Shown: piece after piece, positions 26,193 through 34,252 of the stretch
Position numbering within the stretch: the first letter of the stretch is position 1
How the letters are laid out: the number at the start of each line of letters is the position of its first letter
From: JACVCJ01 sp052437175
GTDB lineage: Bacteria; Bacteroidota; Bacteroidia; CAIKAF01
Direction: 5' to 3'
Length of the DNA: 64,000 bases
Assembly (NCBI GenBank): GCA_052437175.1
Contig: JBQVOK010000002.1
Location: forward strand, 434,001-498,000
The notes under the pieces: generated by a model
Database searches by the model: none
What the model was told of the DNA's origin: nothing
Seen by the model: only the letters and a program-made list of their open reading frames with translations
Program-made: the position numbers and the translations under genes

Positions 26193-28751
26193 ATGACTGA
26201 AATTCAAAAAACAAACGCTGCTGCAAAAGCAGAATTCGACAAAGGCAGGCACCTTCTGGCTTTTCAAACACTTTGGGAAACTGGAAGTGCAACTTCTTTT
26301 GTTTCTTACGCACAAAGAGAAGAAGGCTCAAAAACCAATTGGTTTACGGACAGTCGTTCTTCCAGTTTCTTTTGGAATGACTTTCTAAGTGATGAGAAGA
26401 TTTTCCTTTCCATTTTCACATCTGATACTGCAGACCATTTACTTCACCTTTATTTTTCCCGGTACAAAAAGGCGGTTCAGCCTTTGGAAATAAGACTTGC
26501 CAAAGAGTTCCCCGCCCTATTTGTCAAAGCTATTCGGGTAAATCAGGTGTTCCTACAACCAGACAGGATTGACAATCTGTTAACGATTTCATTAGATGCA
26601 GAATTTCAGATACATCAGAAAATCTGGGGAAAACTTTATGAAGTGGAAACACAGCAATGGCAGGCAATTCAGTCAGAACTACAACCTGTTTTGCAGCTGC
26701 CTCTTGCAGAAACTCTAAGTCATTGCATCATTTGGCTGGAAATCAACCGATTTCAAAATAGTGACCAACGCAAGCTCAATCATCTCGCCAGTGTTTACAG
26801 TTTCTTTATAGAACTGGTACTAAGGAATGAATCTTGTAAGGAAAATGGCTTAAGAAACGTGGATGACTTTATTCCCTATTTTATAAAATCACTTCCTCCA
26901 GGATGTGATGATGCAAAATTTACGAAAACGAGTCCAGTATCCGGACTTCTTGAAAAAATCAGCGCCTGGATTGATTTCAAGGAATTCATCATTCCTCTAT
27001 ATAGCTTTGATTTGAATATAGAACCAAAGCAGGAAAATGGACTTTTATTGCTTGCCTCTACGCCCGAGGCATATTATAAATGGCTTTTGAACGGAGTCCG
27101 GTATCAACTTAATCAGCTAATCTATGTTCTTAACGCATATCAATTCATTGACGTCCTCGAGAAGTCTGGTGAAATAAAGATCCCCGGCAAGAACGAAAAC
27201 GATATTCAATTAAACAGAAACTTAGCTGTTTCAAAACATGCAGCGCTTACCCAGCTTGGTGACTTATGTATTGAGACTATACAACTGGGCAAAACAAAGG
27301 TTGAAGCTGAAAAAATACTGGATCTTCTCATAACCTTTTCATTTAACAGACAGGTTCGCTATGAAAACAAGTTACAGCAGCTCTTCCACAGTTTTCCAAG
27401 TTGGAGCGAAGCCTTTATAAAGCTTTCCGCTCATTCCATTAATACAGACATTCGTCTTGACCCTTACTTTTTAATGAGCGAAACAGAATACAAAGAACTT
27501 AATAAAAAGGCCTTACCTAACGTACCGGAGGATTCTACAGAAGAAGTTCTTAAGCTATTCGGTTATCATGCAAATAAAAAGCCTGTGTTTAACCGGTTCA
27601 AATACAATTATGATGTATGGCTAAAGCCGTTTATGAGGATCGGAGATTTTCTTTTCTGTCCCATGTTGTTTTTTGCAAACAACAACTGGTTCTACACGTT
27701 TGCACAAGCGGCCTTATTCCAGCCTACCAAAAGAAGCGAAACTGAAAAAATGGAAGGTTATGTAGGCAAGTTATTTGAGGAAAAAGGATGGAAAATAAAA
27801 GTTACTAGTGATAAGGAAGCTAACACCATGAATGGGGATATTGACATCTTTATTGAAGATGATAGTGCTCTGCTCTTTATCCAGTTAAAAAGGACTTATC
27901 TCAGACTGGATCTAAAGGATGCATATTATGAAACTTGTATTATGGATGCCAAAGCTTCCAGACAATTAAATGATGCCGAAGAATATTTAAGTACAGCAAA
28001 TGACATCTATAATGTAACACAGGAACCTCACAAATGGATTGTATCCACTTCTTTTGAAAACATGGGCGAAAAAATAAATGGCTGTCACAAGATCAATTAC
28101 TTTGAGTTGCTGCATGCGCTGAGAAATCCTGAAATAAAAACACTCAGAGATTTTATTCACGAAATGGAAACAGATAAGAGCATAAAAGCTTTTACACCAA
28201 TGCCATTCCAGGAAAATGTTCCCGATGAAGTTAAAGAGGTGATCTCAGACATACTAAAACCATTAGCCATTTTTGACTCAAACAAATACAGAATTCCCCT
28301 CCTTGCAGATGACGAGAAAGAGACATTCCATTACAATACACTATTTGACGATGCCATTAAGCTCGACAACGAAGGAAAGAAAAACGAAGCCTTGGTCTTA
28401 CTGCAGGAATGCTCGTCACTACACCCAAATGACGGAGATGCACATGGAGCCATTGCAAACATTCTGACAGATATGGGTATCTATGACGCTGCATTTATCG
28501 CTTTTGATGACGCATTGAAGGCCCTGCCAAATGATCCATATATCACACGCAATTACAGTATAGCTCTTATCGAATCCGGGCGGTGGTACGATGGCTTATC
28601 CAAAGTACTTGATCTCTATGAAAAATTTCCTATGCTCGGCGATGTAAAAGTTCTTTTTGAGAAAAACTTTGAGTACTGTTTAAGACTCGGTGTTCTCACC
28701 TCAGATCAATTAGTAGAACTTGAAACGAAATGGAGCCGATTAAATGATTAG
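26193..28751 (+). CDS. large Mrr-like (PD-(D/E)XK) nuclease-TPR protein, possible defence gene
   Basis: An 852-residue AT-rich protein without signal peptide. Residues 1-500 are mainly helical and unrecognised. Residues about 519-580 carry a PD-(D/E)XK core: Glu521 in the EGYVGKLFEEKGW helix, Asp549/Asp551 in NGDIDIFIEDD, and the Gln-x-Lys motif with Gln564 and Lys566 in LLFIQLKRTY, which is the Mrr type. Residues about 720-830 form two or three TPR-like repeats (EALVLLQECSSLHPNDGDAH and FIAFDDALKALPNDP). Mrr-like nucleases cleave modified or foreign DNA, so a defence role is plausible but unproven. The GC drop and adjacent repeat array suggest horizontal origin. Confidence 0.75.
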   Translation: MTEIQKTNAAAKAEFDKGRHLLAFQTLWETGSATSFVSYAQREEGSKTNWFTDSRSSSFFWNDFLSDEKIFLSIFTSDTADHLLHLYFSRYKKAVQPLEIRLAKEFPALFVKAIRVNQVFLQPDRIDNLLTISLDAEFQIHQKIWGKLYEVETQQWQAIQSELQPVLQLPLAETLSHCIIWLEINRFQNSDQRKLNHLASVYSFFIELVLRNESCKENGLRNVDDFIPYFIKSLPPGCDDAKFTKTSPVSGLLEKISAWIDFKEFIIPLYSFDLNIEPKQENGLLLLASTPEAYYKWLLNGVRYQLNQLIYVLNAYQFIDVLEKSGEIKIPGKNENDIQLNRNLAVSKHAALTQLGDLCIETIQLGKTKVEAEKILDLLITFSFNRQVRYENKLQQLFHSFPSWSEAFIKLSAHSINTDIRLDPYFLMSETEYKELNKKALPNVPEDSTEEVLKLFGYHANKKPVFNRFKYNYDVWLKPFMRIGDFLFCPMLFFANNNWFYTFAQAALFQPTKRSETEKMEGYVGKLFEEKGWKIKVTSDKEANTMNGDIDIFIEDDSALLFIQLKRTYLRLDLKDAYYETCIMDAKASRQLNDAEEYLSTANDIYNVTQEPHKWIVSTSFENMGEKINGCHKINYFELLHALRNPEIKTLRDFIHEMETDKSIKAFTPMPFQENVPDEVKEVISDILKPLAIFDSNKYRIPLLADDEKETFHYNTLFDDAIKLDNEGKKNEALVLLQECSSLHPNDGDAHGAIANILTDMGIYDAAFIAFDDALKALPNDPYITRNYSIALIESGRWYDGLSKVLDLYEKFPMLGDVKVLFEKNFEYCLRLGVLTSDQLVELETKWSRLND

Positions 28752-28812
28752 CTTGAAGTATCTCCTTAATTTTTTGTTTTTATTCCTACCTTTCCCACAG
28801 AAAGCGTTCCCT

Positions 28813-29826
28813 ATGACCTCTTCCGCCTATTCGCTTATAAAACGTCCGCAGGTTAATCAGCCGTCGGTACAGCGCAAAGACGCGCCCCTGCTGCAGGCCA
28901 AAAATGCGGGGCTACCCGATTCCCTGCGTGGCGGACTGGAAAATATGCATGCCGGTGTACAGCCGGATACATCCAAAGGCATTGTACAACGGAAGATCAA
29001 CTGGACCGAAGGGCCCCGGGTTAAAAACCGCAACCTGGCCATCCCCTTCCTGCGGCAGTACGATTTCGGGCTTACCCCGGTGATCCTGAACAGTACGACC
29101 ATCGATGGATATAGCGGCATTGACAGTTCTGACCTGATCAAGGGCCCGGCCTTTGAGTTTGAGAAAGAAAGCGGCAAAGAAGGCGGAACGCTCCGGATAG
29201 CCCACGAAGCGGAGAACCGCGTGGGTTACACCATGGAACTGCCCTCTGCTCCGCCCTGGCAGGCACCTATAACACCGGGTAATGCCTACCTGAACCTGAA
29301 AGGCCAGGGTTTTAAGGGTGTGGAAAAAGCACTGCTGCATTTAGATGAAAAAGACGATATCCGGAATAAAGACAAGTCCCTGCTCCATGTAACGGAAAAG
29401 GTCTCTGAGAAGGATACAGAAGAATCCGAAGAGCCGGAAGAAAAGCTCCCCGCGCAGATAACCGTTGATGCCAATGGTCTGCCCGATTCCGGTGCGTTTG
29501 CCAACCTGGTGGAAGTTCACGAGGACCATCATGTGGAAGATCTGAAAAATATCCGCGATGAGGTCCTTAAGCCCTGGGATGAATTCATCACCACGGCTAA
29601 GCTTAAAGATTTCAGCCTGCAGGCAGCAACTCTTGAAGAAGGTAAAGAGGAATTTTACAAAAACGCCGGGGCTACGCCCAGAGACATCAGCGAACGCTTT
29701 TACGAGGAACTGGAACACAGGGGTAAAAGTTTCCATAAAACCAAAGAAGGCGACAAACCCAGCATCGGCTACGCCAGCCTGCTGAACAGGGTGCTGTATA
29801 TCGGCTGGAAGCATCCGCTGGGGTAG
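28813..29826 (+). CDS. protein with shortened eCIS-core (DUF4157)-like N-terminus
   Basis: A 337-residue GC-normal protein. Its start (RPQVNQPSVQRK, QAKNAGLPDSLRGGLENM, then GIVQRKINW) matches the first and last parts of the eCIS-core DUF4157 leader, while the HExxH-bearing middle of that domain is absent. This reading rests on motif recall. The rest is unrecognised and acidic, with VEVHEDHHVEDLKNI and EEFYKNAGATPRDISER. An alternative ATG at 28744 overlaps the previous stop, has a GGAG eight bases upstream and would add a hydrophobic stretch; the choice is uncertain. eCIS-core proteins can be cargo of contractile injection systems, none of which is in the window. Confidence 0.6.
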   Translation: MTSSAYSLIKRPQVNQPSVQRKDAPLLQAKNAGLPDSLRGGLENMHAGVQPDTSKGIVQRKINWTEGPRVKNRNLAIPFLRQYDFGLTPVILNSTTIDGYSGIDSSDLIKGPAFEFEKESGKEGGTLRIAHEAENRVGYTMELPSAPPWQAPITPGNAYLNLKGQGFKGVEKALLHLDEKDDIRNKDKSLLHVTEKVSEKDTEESEEPEEKLPAQITVDANGLPDSGAFANLVEVHEDHHVEDLKNIRDEVLKPWDEFITTAKLKDFSLQAATLEEGKEEFYKNAGATPRDISERFYEELEHRGKSFHKTKEGDKPSIGYASLLNRVLYIGWKHPLG

Positions 29827-29833
29827 ACGTAAG

Positions 29834-30676
29834 CTATCGTTCCGCTTCTATCGGTTTATCGTCCTCTTTCAATGGCGTTAACTCTATTATCTGATACAGA
29901 AACCTAAGTTTTGTATATGCCCATATCAGTTCGCTGGGAGCCTGCCCGCCATAATCTTTTATTGTTTTAACGACTTTATTGTTCTTGTAAAAGGAGATAG
30001 TTATTTCTTCATCATCTGTCCAGTCTGCGCTATAAAGATCTTTCAGACTCATTATACCCGCTTTTTTAAAATCCTCCTCTATCTCCTTGTATTCATCCTT
30101 TGTAATCTTTGCCGAGTATAATCCATTGCGTGTATTATACATTTTTCCCCGAAAGAATACATTGCCCTCCTTGTCGATACTTACTTCTGCAATAGGGCAA
30201 GAACCTAAACAGCCGGAAGAAGAAAGAGTAATTTTATCGTATGTTTCCGCAGGATCAAGAAAATACTGAGGTCTATAGTATTTAAATATGATATCTTTTG
30301 CTTCGAGCGTTAACGTATCCGCTTCTATAGAAATAATTTTGCGACTGTTCCATGTAGTATCTGATGGATTATAGATTTTAAGACTGTCGTTCTCAATCTT
30401 GTATTTTGTCTCGTTCCCGTAGTAAACCATTTCCTTATTCTTATTTCGTCTGATGTATGCCTGTTTATTTTCACAGTAGCCATTTTCATGAAAAACATAG
30501 CCGCTAACGCCATTTATCCAGATTTCTTCTACCGGACCATTTTCGTACTTATAGATACTTCTTGCAAATTTCCACTCGCCGATAATAGCCTCCCTCACAG
30601 GCTGTTTTTCTGAGCAGGAAACCAGGATAAGCAGGAACAAAAAGAATATTAAAATTCTGATAGTAAGATATTTCAT
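29834..30676 (-). CDS. lipoprotein with DUF6438 domain
   Basis: A 280-residue lipoprotein (lipobox LVSC). The N-terminal half (GEWKFARSIYKYENG and SDTTWNSRKI) resembles the lipocalin-like fold of many Bacteroidota lipoproteins. The C-terminal half has the DUF6438 signature SSSGCLGSCPIAEVSIDK, with DGYGGQ-type ending at KTIKDYGGQAPSELIWAY. Function unknown; probably exposed at the outer membrane. Ends 7 nt from the converging eCIS-core-like gene. Lower GC than core genes. Confidence 0.75.
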   Translation of the reverse strand: MKYLTIRILIFFLFLLILVSCSEKQPVREAIIGEWKFARSIYKYENGPVEEIWINGVSGYVFHENGYCENKQAYIRRNKNKEMVYYGNETKYKIENDSLKIYNPSDTTWNSRKIISIEADTLTLEAKDIIFKYYRPQYFLDPAETYDKITLSSSGCLGSCPIAEVSIDKEGNVFFRGKMYNTRNGLYSAKITKDEYKEIEEDFKKAGIMSLKDLYSADWTDDEEITISFYKNNKVVKTIKDYGGQAPSELIWAYTKLRFLYQIIELTPLKEDDKPIEAER

Positions 30677-30758
30677 AAAATGAATATAGATAGTCTTATT
30701 TCTATAACGGAAAAATCATCCGGAACTTGCTATATATATTTGCGAACCGTAATTGCAT

Positions 30759-31358
30759 TCACCAAAACTTCCACCAGCCATTCTTAGCTTTCCCCGAAGT
30801 CTCTTCTTCCAGATCAATAGAAACAGAAATCTCAGAATCTATTATCCATAAACTGGCCGTACCTATATTTATATGATTATTTTCCAGGAACGCGGTAGCC
30901 TGTTGTTCAAGGAAGCCCCGCTTCATTTCTTTCCACTGCATAAACAGCGTTTTATCTGTCTGCTCATCAAAATTAAAATCTAATTTCGAACGATAGTCCT
31001 GATCTTCGGCCTGTCTCCACAAATCTTCGGTTCCCGGCATTGGCGGCAAAGTCCGTATAAACCGGTGCATTAATTGTTTACGTTCTTCCAAAAGCACTCT
31101 TGGTACTTCCAGGATGGAATGGTGCTTCTTTTCAATTTTCTTTATCCGTGCAGCCAGAGTTTTCAATTGTTCTTCAGAATAGGTAGTTGATATACCCTTT
31201 GCAATTTTCATAGTACGGTCAAAAATGAAATAGTCCACAACCAAAACGGAGAAAAACTCATGATCACGTCTGTCGTAATAAAAACGTTCTGTTAAACTGC
31301 CAGGTGGCTGTTCAAACGCTGTAACAAGCCAATTTAATATTTGTATGTGGGGCTCCAT
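30759..31358 (-). CDS. hypothetical protein, AT-rich
   Basis: A 199-residue soluble protein. The N-terminus, with FYYDRRDHEFFSVLVVDY, recalls the UPF0158 type of small acidic proteins, but I cannot be certain. Then come a charged helix (RIKKIEKKHHSILEVPRV) and a C-terminal Trp-rich end (GWWKFW). No catalytic motif visible. It is transcribed toward the DUF6438 lipoprotein, 82 nt apart. Confidence 0.6.
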   Translation of the reverse strand: MEPHIQILNWLVTAFEQPPGSLTERFYYDRRDHEFFSVLVVDYFIFDRTMKIAKGISTTYSEEQLKTLAARIKKIEKKHHSILEVPRVLLEERKQLMHRFIRTLPPMPGTEDLWRQAEDQDYRSKLDFNFDEQTDKTLFMQWKEMKRGFLEQQATAFLENNHINIGTASLWIIDSEISVSIDLEEETSGKAKNGWWKFW

Positions 31359-31690
31359 TTAAAATCGAATGCAATATAATTTATAACGGCATTCTACCTG
31401 ATGCTGATCCGTGATATTTACAATAAGTGCCAGAAAAATAGCCAAACATACGTTTTAGCTCCGCATATTCGCATGGTTTCCTTTAAAGCTTCACTAAAGA
31501 CATATTTAAAATGCTGCGTCTGTAAACTGTCGGGCGGCACTGAAACTGCTGTCACCGGCATCTGCATTAAATAAATTCAGCCGAAAGCTGTGTGCAGGGG
31601 CTTATAGATATGTCTGAAATCACTGCTATAGGTGCCTTATCCAGGTACCCTAAATAATTGGCGACATCTATATACACCTCTGTTCCCATT
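31359..31690. other. intergenic, no gene seen
   Basis: About 330 nt upstream of the AT-rich hypothetical gene. No open frame of credible composition, no strong promoter and no terminator could be identified. Confidence 0.5.
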
Positions 31691-32057
31691 ACCCTAAGTC
31701 CCTGTACCGGCTCCCGAAGTCCGTGCAGACACTACAGATACTGCATATACAGAGTTATACAAGTCGCTGCAGACAGTTTCCGAATCCATACGGTTATCTT
31801 CCGGAGCTGAACGGGGGAGTTACCCACCAGGTACAACCACTTCCCCAACCGGAACGGACCACCCCGGCTAACGATTCTAACCTGTTTATAAGCGACTGTA
31901 CCTATTTCAGGACCAGGTACAGGGAGTACAGAACCCAAACGAGGGAGTTCCGGACCGGGTACGATCTATCCGAAACCGGCTGCGGGGAGTACAAGACCGG
32001 GTATAGGGATATGAAAAGCCGATACAGGCAGTTGAATACCTAATGCAGGGAATGTGT
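31690..32057 (+). repeat. 21-bp minisatellite, direct and inverted copies
   Basis: Seven contiguous 21-nt units from 31911 to 32057 with a loose consensus GACCGGGTACAGGGAGTACA. Unit starts are 31911, 31932, 31953, 31974, 31995, 32016 and 32037. Reverse-complement copies of the same core (CCCTGTACCGG) lie near 31699-31710. In the plus frame the units read as heptads (TRYREYR, TQTREFR, TGYRDMK), but this is expected from a 21-bp period. The array has no neighbouring homologous gene and may be structural or a mobile repeat. Confidence 0.6.
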
Positions 32058-32086
32058 GAGGTCAATAAATAGCGTGCGGAGTCCGC

Positions 32087-32443
32087 TTAGGGCCGCAGTA
32101 TCTTCTCCATAGCCCGGCCTTTGGCCAGCTCGTCCACCAGTTTATCCAGGTAACGCATCTTTTGTATGAGGGGGTCTTCGATGTCTTCCACACGGTAGCC
32201 ACAGATCACTCCGGTAATTTTAGACGCATTGGGGTTCAGCCGGGGGGCCTCGGCAAAAAAGGTCTCAAAATCCGTCTTGCGGTCTATCTGGTCCTGCAGA
32301 CCTTTTGCATCATAACCCGTAAGCCAGAAGATCACGGTATCCAGCTCGGCACGGGTACGGCCTTTCTTTTCTACCTTCTGTATGTACAGCGGGTACACGC
32401 TCGAAAAGAGAATGCGGTATATTCTGACTGTTTTGGGGTCCAT
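32087..32443 (-). CDS. DUF2200 family protein
   Basis: A 118-residue cytoplasmic protein with the DUF2200 core: SSVYPLYIQKVEKKGRT, VIFWLTGYD and FFAEAPRLNPNASKITGVI. The family is small, widely distributed and functionally undefined; a link to acetyltransferase-like pathways is not established. The ATG at 32443 was chosen; a longer frame exists but lacks homology. It is isolated between the minisatellite and an XRE gene transcribed away from it. Confidence 0.8.
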   Translation of the reverse strand: MDPKTVRIYRILFSSVYPLYIQKVEKKGRTRAELDTVIFWLTGYDAKGLQDQIDRKTDFETFFAEAPRLNPNASKITGVICGYRVEDIEDPLIQKMRYLDKLVDELAKGRAMEKILRP

Positions 32444-32587
32444 GTGTGTAGGTATTAGGCAGGTAAAGATAAGGAATTGAGGGATTCTTCCTGGTAACCA
32501 CCGCACTGATAAACTTTACATCCGTATGCAGCCCTTACACCACAAGGGATTCCCGGGGCCTTGCTTCCTTTTTTAAGTTTTACTGTC

Positions 32588-32618
32588 TTGTACGAACATT
32601 TTCTCCGGCCTACCTTTG
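32588..32618 (+). promoter_or_regulatory. promoter for the XRE regulator
   Basis: TTG at 32588-32590, 20 nt, then TACCTTTG at 32611-32618. The ATG at 32678 leaves a 60-nt leader. Confidence 0.65.
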
Positions 32619-32677
32619 CAAAAGACCGGGTAAGATCGGTTTATACACAATTACGGACAATAATAAGGAAAAGTACC

Positions 32678-33109
32678 ATGGCTGAAAAGAAAATACACGA
32701 AGGACGTAATGTAAAACGCTTCCGCGAGATGCTGGGCATAAAGCAGGATGCCCTGGCCTGGGAGTTAGGTGAGGACTGGAATCAAAAGAAAGTAAGCCTT
32801 ATGGAGGCAAAGGAAACTATTGAGCCGCACCTGCTGGACAAGGTATCTTCCATACTGAAAGTACCCGTGGACGCAATACGCAACTTAGACGAACAGGAAA
32901 TGATAAACATTATTACGAACACGTTTACCGATAACGAGATCGGGAATGCGTTCCAGTACTACCCGACTTTCAACCCGCTGGATAAACTCATGGAGAGCTT
33001 CGAAGAAGTAAAACGCCTCAACGCCGAACTGATCCGGGCCAAAGACGAACAGATACAGGTAAAACAAGCCTATATCCAGCGCCTGGAAAAGATGCTGGAT
33101 ACACGCTGA
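32678..33109 (+). CDS. XRE-family HTH regulator with C-terminal coiled coil
   Basis: A 143-residue protein. An N-terminal HTH_3 domain (about residues 10-65: NVKRFREMLGIKQDALAWEL, then QKKVSLMEAKETI) is followed by a hinge and a C-terminal helix predicted as coiled coil (SFEEVKRLNAELIRAKDEQ and QAYIQRLEKML). It is probably a dimeric transcriptional regulator; the targets are unknown, perhaps the small genes next to it. ATG at 32678 behind a promoter; a longer frame from 32561 is not supported. Confidence 0.82.
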   Translation: MAEKKIHEGRNVKRFREMLGIKQDALAWELGEDWNQKKVSLMEAKETIEPHLLDKVSSILKVPVDAIRNLDEQEMINIITNTFTDNEIGNAFQYYPTFNPLDKLMESFEEVKRLNAELIRAKDEQIQVKQAYIQRLEKMLDTR

Positions 33110-33160
33110 GATCCTTAGATACTAAATGCATATTTTACTAATCTTTAAAACATACATCTC

Positions 33161-33409
33161 ATGCTGAATCCTGAACAGATCATACACGAAACCCTGCGGG
33201 AAGTGCGGGAAAAGCTGATGCAGTTCTGCAAAGAAAAAGGACTCGACTATCCCCAGGTCTCTGAAGACGGCACGGTCCGCTTTCAGTATAAGCCCTACGA
33301 CACGGTCTACGATGTGGTTATTGATACCAATGAGACAAACGAAAAATTAAAAGAAGCCTTTTCAAAGGCTGTAGACACTACCCTGGCCATGATTATGGAA
33401 AAATTATGA
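33161..33409 (+). CDS. small hypothetical protein
   Basis: An 82-residue protein with a helical N-terminus (EQIIHETLREVREKLMQFC) and a C-terminal beta/helix with DTVYDVVIDTNETNEKLK. No family recognised. The stop overlaps the next ATG (ATGA). It lies 51 nt after the XRE gene, in the same direction. Confidence 0.62.
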   Translation: MLNPEQIIHETLREVREKLMQFCKEKGLDYPQVSEDGTVRFQYKPYDTVYDVVIDTNETNEKLKEAFSKAVDTTLAMIMEKL

Positions 33410-33900
33410 GCCTGGAAAGAAAATTCAGTACTGTATATGCCGAGATTGTTCAGCACAAACTGGATATAGAAGGGCATGTAGCCTATACCTTATACAAAGC
33501 GGCCAAAATAAAGTACATTCAGCGATACCAGGCAGAGTGTAAGAAACAACCCACAGAAACCGAGCTGGAAACCTTTCATAAGATGGCCCTTACCATTATC
33601 CCCGCATTCCGGTTACAGGCGAACGGACTTTTGCACACGTTTTCCCAGCTAAACCTGGAGACCATGAAACGTAGAGTTGAGAAAGAAGTCAGAGCAAAGC
33701 AGGAAGAAAACTTAAAAGCGATCATTAAGCCTCTCATTCCACCCCCTGCTAAAGGCCCCTGGGACGGATTCTGGATGTCGGTCTTTGTAAAAAGTGTACA
33801 GGCCGCAATCGTAGGTTTCCTGCTCTTTTTCATCATTTTCGGTGCATCGGCTAAGGACGGTTTCTGGGAAGCTATACGGAAATTGCTTCCGTCTGGGTAA
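33406..33900 (+). CDS. hypothetical protein with C-terminal membrane helix
   Basis: A 164-residue protein. Residues 1-115 are helical and charged (HKLDIEGHVAYTLYKAAKIK and METMKRRVEKEVRAKQE-like, read as TMKRRVEKEVRAKQEEN). A hydrophobic helix of about 22 residues (AAIVGFLLFFIIFGA) lies near the C-terminus, so it is tail-anchored. Four-nt overlap with the preceding gene. Function unknown. Confidence 0.62.
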   Translation: MSLERKFSTVYAEIVQHKLDIEGHVAYTLYKAAKIKYIQRYQAECKKQPTETELETFHKMALTIIPAFRLQANGLLHTFSQLNLETMKRRVEKEVRAKQEENLKAIIKPLIPPPAKGPWDGFWMSVFVKSVQAAIVGFLLFFIIFGASAKDGFWEAIRKLLPSG

Positions 33901-34021
33901 AAAATGTAGACTGTTACTGCACCGCCAGCCAAGTCAGGTTAGCGATGCCGTCTGCTCAAACGGAACCTTCATCCACCCTTTTTCGTATATGTAGAGAACA
34001 AACCATTAAAAACAGGAGATC

Positions 34022-34234
34022 ATGATACGTAAAAACGCCTTCTTTATAACCGGAACACTGGGTATGGCCATCACAGCCGCACTGCACATATTTATGAGCC
34101 TGGCGCTGGGTCTTGAGTCGGCACACAGCACCTTCTTCAGCCTTTACCCTGTTTTTGTTGCCTTCCTGGCCATCGGCTCCGGGCAGATCATACGTGATAC
34201 GCGCCGGGAAACCGCCCGCATCCGGGTGAAATAA
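34022..34234 (+). CDS. small two-span membrane protein
   Basis: A 70-residue protein with two hydrophobic helices (about residues 6-28 and 38-55) and a basic C-terminus (RDTRRETARIRVK). Typical of small Bacteroidota membrane proteins; no function assigned. Between an unrelated tail-anchored protein and the GH92 gene. Confidence 0.6.
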   Translation: MIRKNAFFITGTLGMAITAALHIFMSLALGLESAHSTFFSLYPVFVAFLAIGSGQIIRDTRRETARIRVK

Positions 34235-34252
34235 AACCCTACCTTTACCCGT

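Noticed and set aside
30735..30742. Perfect TATATTTG box on the plus strand
   Set aside because: No -33 element, no credible frame downstream, and it points antisense into a minus gene; chance AT-rich match is likely.
31723..32043. 106-codon plus-strand frame containing heptad repeats
   Set aside because: The heptads follow from a 21-bp DNA period; no promoter, start context or homology supports a gene.
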